From NCBI RefSeq assembly GCF_000348985.1, contig NC_035929.1:186001-250000 (forward strand): 64,000 bases of DNA, read 5' to 3'. A program made the translations under genes and the position numbers. This document shows positions 59,987 to 64,000 of this stretch, in pieces. Numbering within the stretch: position 1 is the stretch's first letter; each line of letters starts with the position of its first letter. This stretch comes from Huiozyma naganishii CBS 8797 (taxonomy: Eukaryota > Ascomycota > Saccharomycetes > Saccharomycetales > Saccharomycetaceae). The notes under the pieces are model-generated. The model searched no databases and had not been told where the DNA came from. It saw only the letters and a program-made list of their open reading frames with translations.

Positions 59987-61223
59987 ATGCTACTTCTCAG
60001 GAGACTTCTGTCCTCGGCCGCTGCGAGCAGTGTGAAGAAAACAACCCCTGTATGAATTGCACAACAGGCTAGGTGCCAAGATGGTGCCCTTTGCCGGTTA
60101 CTCGATGCCGCTGCTGTACCCTGGTATCCAGACGCACGTTGAGTCCCACAGGTGGGTGCGGCAGCACGCGGGTCTCTTTGACGTCTCGCATATGTTACAG
60201 AGTAAGTTGACCGGGACGGGCGCGGTGAAACTGCTAGATAAGATCACTCCGACTGACTTCACTCAATTGCAACCTTGTAGTGGGTCGCTTTCTGTGCTGT
60301 TGAACAAGCAAGGTGGTGTGATCGACGATCTGATGGTGTTCAGGGAGCCCGAGGGCTTTCCGGGGGACGGGTTTTACATGGTGACGAACGCTTCAAGGGC
60401 GAAGGAGGACTCTGAGTTCATCAGGAACGAATTGAACGAGTTGCCCGAGAATGCACGGATCCAGTGGGAGTCCATTGAGGGGACCGCGCTGATAGCGCTA
60501 CAGGGTCCCTCCTCTGCGGCAGTGTTGGAGTCCCTGGTCGCCGATCCTGCGGACTTGAAGAAGCTCACGTTCGGGACGCGCGACTATGTGCACTTAGCCG
60601 ATGGTACCCGCGTTGGTGTCATGAGAGGTGGGTACACGGGCGAGGACGGTTTCGAGATCGCTGTCCCCGGTGCATCTGCGGAGAAATTCGCGGAGCAACT
60701 GTTGTCGAATAATGAGGTGAAGCCGATCGGGCTTGCTGCGAGAGACAGTCTGCGGCTCGAGGCCGGTCTATGCCTGTACGGCAACGAACTGGACACGGCA
60801 ACGACCCCAGTGGAGGCGAACTTGAAGTGGGTTATCTCCAAGACGCGGAGAAGCGATGCGGACAAGTCACGGTCGGTGTTCAACGGGTACGCTAAGATTA
60901 TGGACCAACTGCAGAACAAGACCCACGGGAGAGTGCGCGTTGGGTTCCAGTACTTGGAGACAACACCTGCTCCAGCGGCCCGTACGGGGGACCGCATCCT
61001 GGACGCGACTTCAGGTGAGCAAGTGGGCACGGTCACCTCGGGCAGCGTCTCGCCCTCGCTCAGCGACGAGGCCACAAAACGCACGGTCAATATCGGCCAG
61101 GCGTACGTCGCCCAGGGTCACCACAAGGCGGGCACGGGTCTCGTCGTCGAGGTCCGCCGCAAACGGTTCCCGATCACCGTCGCAAAACTACCCCTCGTCC
61201 CAACCCACTACTACCGCGGGTGA
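59987..61223 (+). CDS. GCV1: Glycine cleavage T protein, mitochondrial, with a frameshift in the presequence
   Basis: The aminomethyltransferase of the glycine decarboxylase complex transfers the methylene unit to tetrahydrofolate in mitochondria. The main frame, open from about 60050 to 61223, carries family blocks: VPFAGYSMPLLYPG, AGLFDVSHMLQSKL, QGGVIDDLMV, ALQGPSSAAVLE, RGGYTGEDGFEI, GLAARDSLRLEAGLCLYGNE, TPVEANLKWVISK and PLVPTHYY. The expected presequence lies in another frame: ATG 59987 starts MLLLRRLLSSAAASSVKKTT, then stops at 60053-60055. The frames join if one C is removed from the C4 run 60045-60048, giving about 411 residues (S. cerevisiae 400). As written, only an internal ATG (60081) would be usable, losing the targeting signal. 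A homopolymer sequencing error is most likely. Confidence 0.92.
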
Positions 61224-61636
61224 ACAGGCCCGCACAACCACAGGTAAGTAGACCACTACATAGACCAGTACACAGAGTAGTACGTAACCTTGTCCCATCA
61301 AGCCAAGCTCATCGCCATAGGTAACGGCTTCTTTCGAGAGGTGAAAAATTTCTCGAAGACGTCGAAAACAGTCAATCTCGAAGACCCTCGTGGGGCCCAC
61401 AACATTCAGGGACGTCTGTTGTTGTTGCATCTGTAGTGCAGCGTTGCGTTCCGGATACAGTCTCCGTACACTACTCTCGGTTCTTCGTGTGTTTCTGGAA
61501 CTCTGCTGTTTGCTTTGTCTCTTTTGTAGTCTGGTGATAGCCGATAAAGTCATCTCTTGAGAGGGCAAGATAAAGAGTCTCTACGGAGGGCGGCAGCATT
61601 ATTAATAGCTACAAACACACACACATACACACGTAT
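61224..61636. promoter_or_regulatory. KCS1 upstream interval with PAC and RRPE boxes
   Basis: 413 bp after GCV1. AGCTCATCGC (61306-61315) is the exact reverse complement of the full PAC consensus GCGATGAGCT. TGAAAAATTT (61342-61351) matches the RRPE. The two are 26 bp apart and about 290-330 bp before the KCS1 ATG. A CA-rich run (about 61614-61632) ends the leader. No gene other than KCS1 appears to use this promoter. Confidence 0.65.
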
Positions 61637-64000
61637 ATGGGATCTGGTACTCACGGCCCCGCGGATCAGAATCTTCAGGCAGTGGTTTCCGATGATTTGG
61701 CGTCGTTGAAGGATCTGAACGTGGAGGATACGAAGCGGTTGAGTCCCGTGCTGCACGGGAGGAAGGCGTCTACTTATCTGGGGATATTCAGGGACAACGA
61801 TCCGCTGCAAGAGAGTGGTACTACGCCCGCGGGTGATGATGATGATGATGGTGCGGTGGTGGCAAATGGGCAGGTCCCCGGCAGGGGCAACGTTACAAGG
61901 AATTCACTCCAGCAGAGGAGGAGGAATTCTTACAAGAACTCCAGGTACAGGCCGATGGCATCTTCACACTCCAAAGCGGGCAAGATCGTTAACCCATTGA
62001 CCCATCGAATAGATATATCCCGTGGGTACGCTCCGCTGGGTGGCACTACCGCCGGGCTCGTGTCTCCGCCGAGGCCACAAAGGAGGTACAGTAAGGGAAA
62101 TGGCACCGCTGCCACCAGCACCGCTACAACCAACAACCAAGTGGACGACCTCTCGTTGAAACCGGTGTCCTCCGCGACGTATTACCCACACAGATCAAAG
62201 AGTTCATCAGGTACAACGGCAGCAGCAGCAGCAGCAGCAGTAGAGGCCATCAATGACCAACTTGATGAACAACAACAACAGCAACAACACATGGATAACA
62301 GGCCGCGAGAGGTTTTGGAGCCGCTACGGCTCGACAACAACTCTGGAGAGGATAAAGTCTCTGCCACTGTCGTAGAGAGCAGAACTTCGGGGGAGCCCAC
62401 AATTGAGGGTGCGGAGGGTGCACCGGCAGGTAGCGCCTCCGAGCAAGATGTGGACGAGGATGCGGACGAGGAGGACAAGGAGTACCCTCTTGCCGTAGAG
62501 TTGAAACCGTTTACAAACAAAGTTGGTGGACACACGGCGATATTCAGGTTTTCCAAGAGGGCAGTGTGTAAGACGCTTGTTAACAGAGAGAACAAATGGT
62601 ACGAGACAATGGAGCTGACAAATAACAACTTGCTCAGATTCATGCCAAAGTACATCGGTGTGCTTAACGTGAGACAACATTTCAACTCAAGGGAACACTT
62701 CCTAAGCCAGCTTCCAGCGGAACAAGAACGCAGCAAGAAGTCAGACCGGCCACAGTTTTCCCCGAGTTTCGCAGAAAACAGCGAATGTAACCCTTCTACA
62801 AACCTTATGGGGGCACCTCTAGAACACATACACTCGTTCCCCACAGAATCGTCGTCCAGACCGATTCCGATGGCGGACCACAGGGGGGACCACCATAAAT
62901 CCTTCTATAATGAGAACATGTTGCCAGAGGTATCTATAGACGACAATAAGCATATAATCCCTGACTCCCTCTGGGGCCGCGGATTCCTGTCAACAGGGAA
63001 ATCGGAGTCGTCCTCCCCGAGCTCTGCTCCGGACGACTCGTATTTATCGCCAGAGAACTTCGAGGGCAAGATGGGGGGAAGGAGAGATTCCGGTTCGACG
63101 ATGCTGAACACGAAATTGAGAGATTTGATCATACAGGAGGTGTTCAGACCAGTCCCCTCCAGGAAAAGCTCTACCCACGCTTATAGCAACTCGTCCGTGG
63201 AAGCCCCGATACGAACGATATCTGGGAGGCAGTACCTCAAGAAGAAGATAAGATCATCTTCATCCTCGTCGTATGATGGGAAGAATAGCACGAGGGACAA
63301 CGATGGTAATCGTGACGAGTGTCCCAGGGTTGAAAACGAACGAAGGGACTCCAACATCTCGCTGCGCGAGGTCCAGGAAGCGAAATCGCCGTTACTGCAG
63401 AAACTGAAGAAAGAATCGCTCTCCAATGCCGTGGATGCATCGCATTCAGTGATGGACTTGACGCAGTTCCACAAGAAGGAAAAGATCAGGGAGAAACTGC
63501 TTAATACAGAGGATAAAGTTACTGGGGATAATGACGATGAGGCGCAGAGGAGGACCCCCGATGGCGAATTCGGGAATGTTGGTTCACCACCTCCAATCTC
63601 GCTTGAGTCCATAACACTTGAGGAGCATACAGATACAATTGTCTCGAAATTCATTCTGCTGGAGGATCTCACTCGTAACATGAAACACCCTTGTGCGTTG
63701 GACTTGAAGATGGGGACGAGACAATATGGCGTTGATGCGAGCGCGACGAAGCAACGGTCGCAGAGAATGAAATGCCAGAAGACGACCTCGCGGCGCCTCG
63801 GTGTGCGCATTTGCGGACTCAAAATCTGGAACCAGTCGTACTATATCAAGAGGGACAAGTACTTTGGACGCCGCGTCAAGTGTGGCTGGCAGTTTGTACG
63901 TATCCTGTCCCGGTTCCTGTACGACGGGTCTCACGTGGGCTCGATTGTGAGACATATCCCACATCTGATCAAGAAACTGGACATGTTGGCTGTGGAGGTC
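61637..64000 (+). CDS. KCS1: Inositol hexakisphosphate/heptakisphosphate kinase Kcs1 (3' end cut by window)
   Basis: Kcs1 makes inositol pyrophosphates (5-InsP7) that signal phosphate and energy state. The frame starts at ATG 61637 (MGSGTHGPADQNLQAVV) and is open for 788 codons to the right edge, so the protein is incomplete (S. cerevisiae about 1,050). A long disordered N-terminus holds an Asp run, an Ala run and a Gln run. YPLAVELKPFTNKVGGHTAI (about residue 285) is the conserved region common to Kcs1 proteins, with FMPKYIGVLNV nearby. The catalytic domain begins with FILLEDLTRNMKHPCALDLK; the IPK signature PCALDLKMG is at 685-693. GTRQYGVDA, CQKTTSRRLGVRICGL and YFGRRVKCGW follow. The C-terminal SSLL-type ATP-site motifs lie outside. 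Position after GCV1 agrees with YDR017C (YDR018C absent). Confidence 0.96.
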   Translation, partial: MGSGTHGPADQNLQAVVSDDLASLKDLNVEDTKRLSPVLHGRKASTYLGIFRDNDPLQESGTTPAGDDDDDGAVVANGQVPGRGNVTRNSLQQRRRNSYKNSRYRPMASSHSKAGKIVNPLTHRIDISRGYAPLGGTTAGLVSPPRPQRRYSKGNGTAATSTATTNNQVDDLSLKPVSSATYYPHRSKSSSGTTAAAAAAAVEAINDQLDEQQQQQQHMDNRPREVLEPLRLDNNSGEDKVSATVVESRTSGEPTIEGAEGAPAGSASEQDVDEDADEEDKEYPLAVELKPFTNKVGGHTAIFRFSKRAVCKTLVNRENKWYETMELTNNNLLRFMPKYIGVLNVRQHFNSREHFLSQLPAEQERSKKSDRPQFSPSFAENSECNPSTNLMGAPLEHIHSFPTESSSRPIPMADHRGDHHKSFYNENMLPEVSIDDNKHIIPDSLWGRGFLSTGKSESSSPSSAPDDSYLSPENFEGKMGGRRDSGSTMLNTKLRDLIIQEVFRPVPSRKSSTHAYSNSSVEAPIRTISGRQYLKKKIRSSSSSSYDGKNSTRDNDGNRDECPRVENERRDSNISLREVQEAKSPLLQKLKKESLSNAVDASHSVMDLTQFHKKEKIREKLLNTEDKVTGDNDDEAQRRTPDGEFGNVGSPPPISLESITLEEHTDTIVSKFILLEDLTRNMKHPCALDLKMGTRQYGVDASATKQRSQRMKCQKTTSRRLGVRICGLKIWNQSYYIKRDKYFGRRVKCGWQFVRILSRFLYDGSHVGSIVRHIPHLIKKLDMLAVEV
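62219..62290 (+). repeat. Trinucleotide runs encoding Ala and Gln in KCS1
   Basis: Within the KCS1 N-terminal disordered region, GCA repeats at about 62219-62241 encode seven consecutive Ala and a nearby CAA/CAG run (about 62269-62287) encodes six consecutive Gln. A GAT run near 61837-61851 encodes five Asp. These are coding microsatellites, likely length-variable between strains. Confidence 0.85.

Overview
The window is nuclear DNA of a budding yeast of the family Saccharomycetaceae. Evidence: compact, mostly intronless genes; a ribosomal-protein gene (RPS11) with GTATGT / TACTAAC / CAG splice signals; two eukaryotic tRNA genes; and about 28 protein genes whose Saccharomyces cerevisiae orthologues are recognisable almost residue by residue. 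Gene order largely follows S. cerevisiae chromosome IV from YDR049W (VMS1) to YDR017C (KCS1), read in reverse. Four pieces of the sister chromosome II block (YBR048-YBR072) are interleaved: ALG14-YBR071W-HSP26, AKL1, PRP6 and a REB1-type gene. Many other chromosome II partners (ORC2, TRM7, ECM2, UBP14) are missing from their expected places. This mixture fits a post-whole-genome-duplication species that lost duplicates independently of S. cerevisiae. A Kazachstania/Huiozyma-like genome is my guess, not a demonstrated identification.

Layout. 0-3.2 kb: ALG14 (cut by the left edge), the YBR071W homologue and HSP26, inverted relative to their neighbours. 3.4-11.2 kb: VMS1, HEM12, a branched-chain amino-acid permease (BAP2/BAP3 type), RPC11 and HEM13. 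11.2-14.5 kb: a long non-coding interval rich in tandem repeats. 14.5-17 kb: NRG1, a C/D snoRNA (snR47 homologue) and RSM10. 17.6-30 kb: one ENA sodium ATPase, KRS1, AKL1, EHD3 and ARO3. 30.4 kb: tRNA-Gln(UUG). 31-38 kb: PRP6 (frameshifted near its end), LYS14 and the opsin-like MRH1. 38-41.2 kb: a second long non-coding interval, rich in STRE-like sites. 41-55 kb: PST2, RAD28, REG1, VPS54, REB1, RPS11 and an unrecognised ORF. 55-64 kb: SES1, tRNA-Val(UAC), ATG31, FAL1, DAS2, GCV1 (frameshifted in the presequence) and KCS1 (cut by the right edge).

The genes are housekeeping and stress functions: haem synthesis (HEM12, HEM13), amino-acid supply and charging (BAP, ARO3, LYS14, KRS1, SES1, GCV1), stress (HSP26, VMS1, MRH1, PST2, ENA), glucose signalling (NRG1, REG1), trafficking and endocytosis (VPS54, AKL1), and RNA and ribosome biology (RPC11, snR47, PRP6, FAL1, RPS11). 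Promoters carry recognisable motifs: heat-shock elements (HSP26), tandem SBF-type boxes (ALG14/YBR071W), Gcn4 boxes (ARO3, LYS14, KRS1), PAC/RRPE boxes (FAL1, RPC11, and unexpectedly KCS1), and many exact Reb1 sites. I found no exotic mobile or defence system. The most useful observations are the snR47 guide that resolves to a single rRNA nucleotide, two homopolymer frameshifts in conserved genes, the PAC+RRPE pair upstream of KCS1, and an orphan ORF ending in a PPPY motif. Comparisons with S. cerevisiae lengths and positions are from memory. Where a longer reading frame begins with a non-ATG codon I chose the first ATG supported by family homology.
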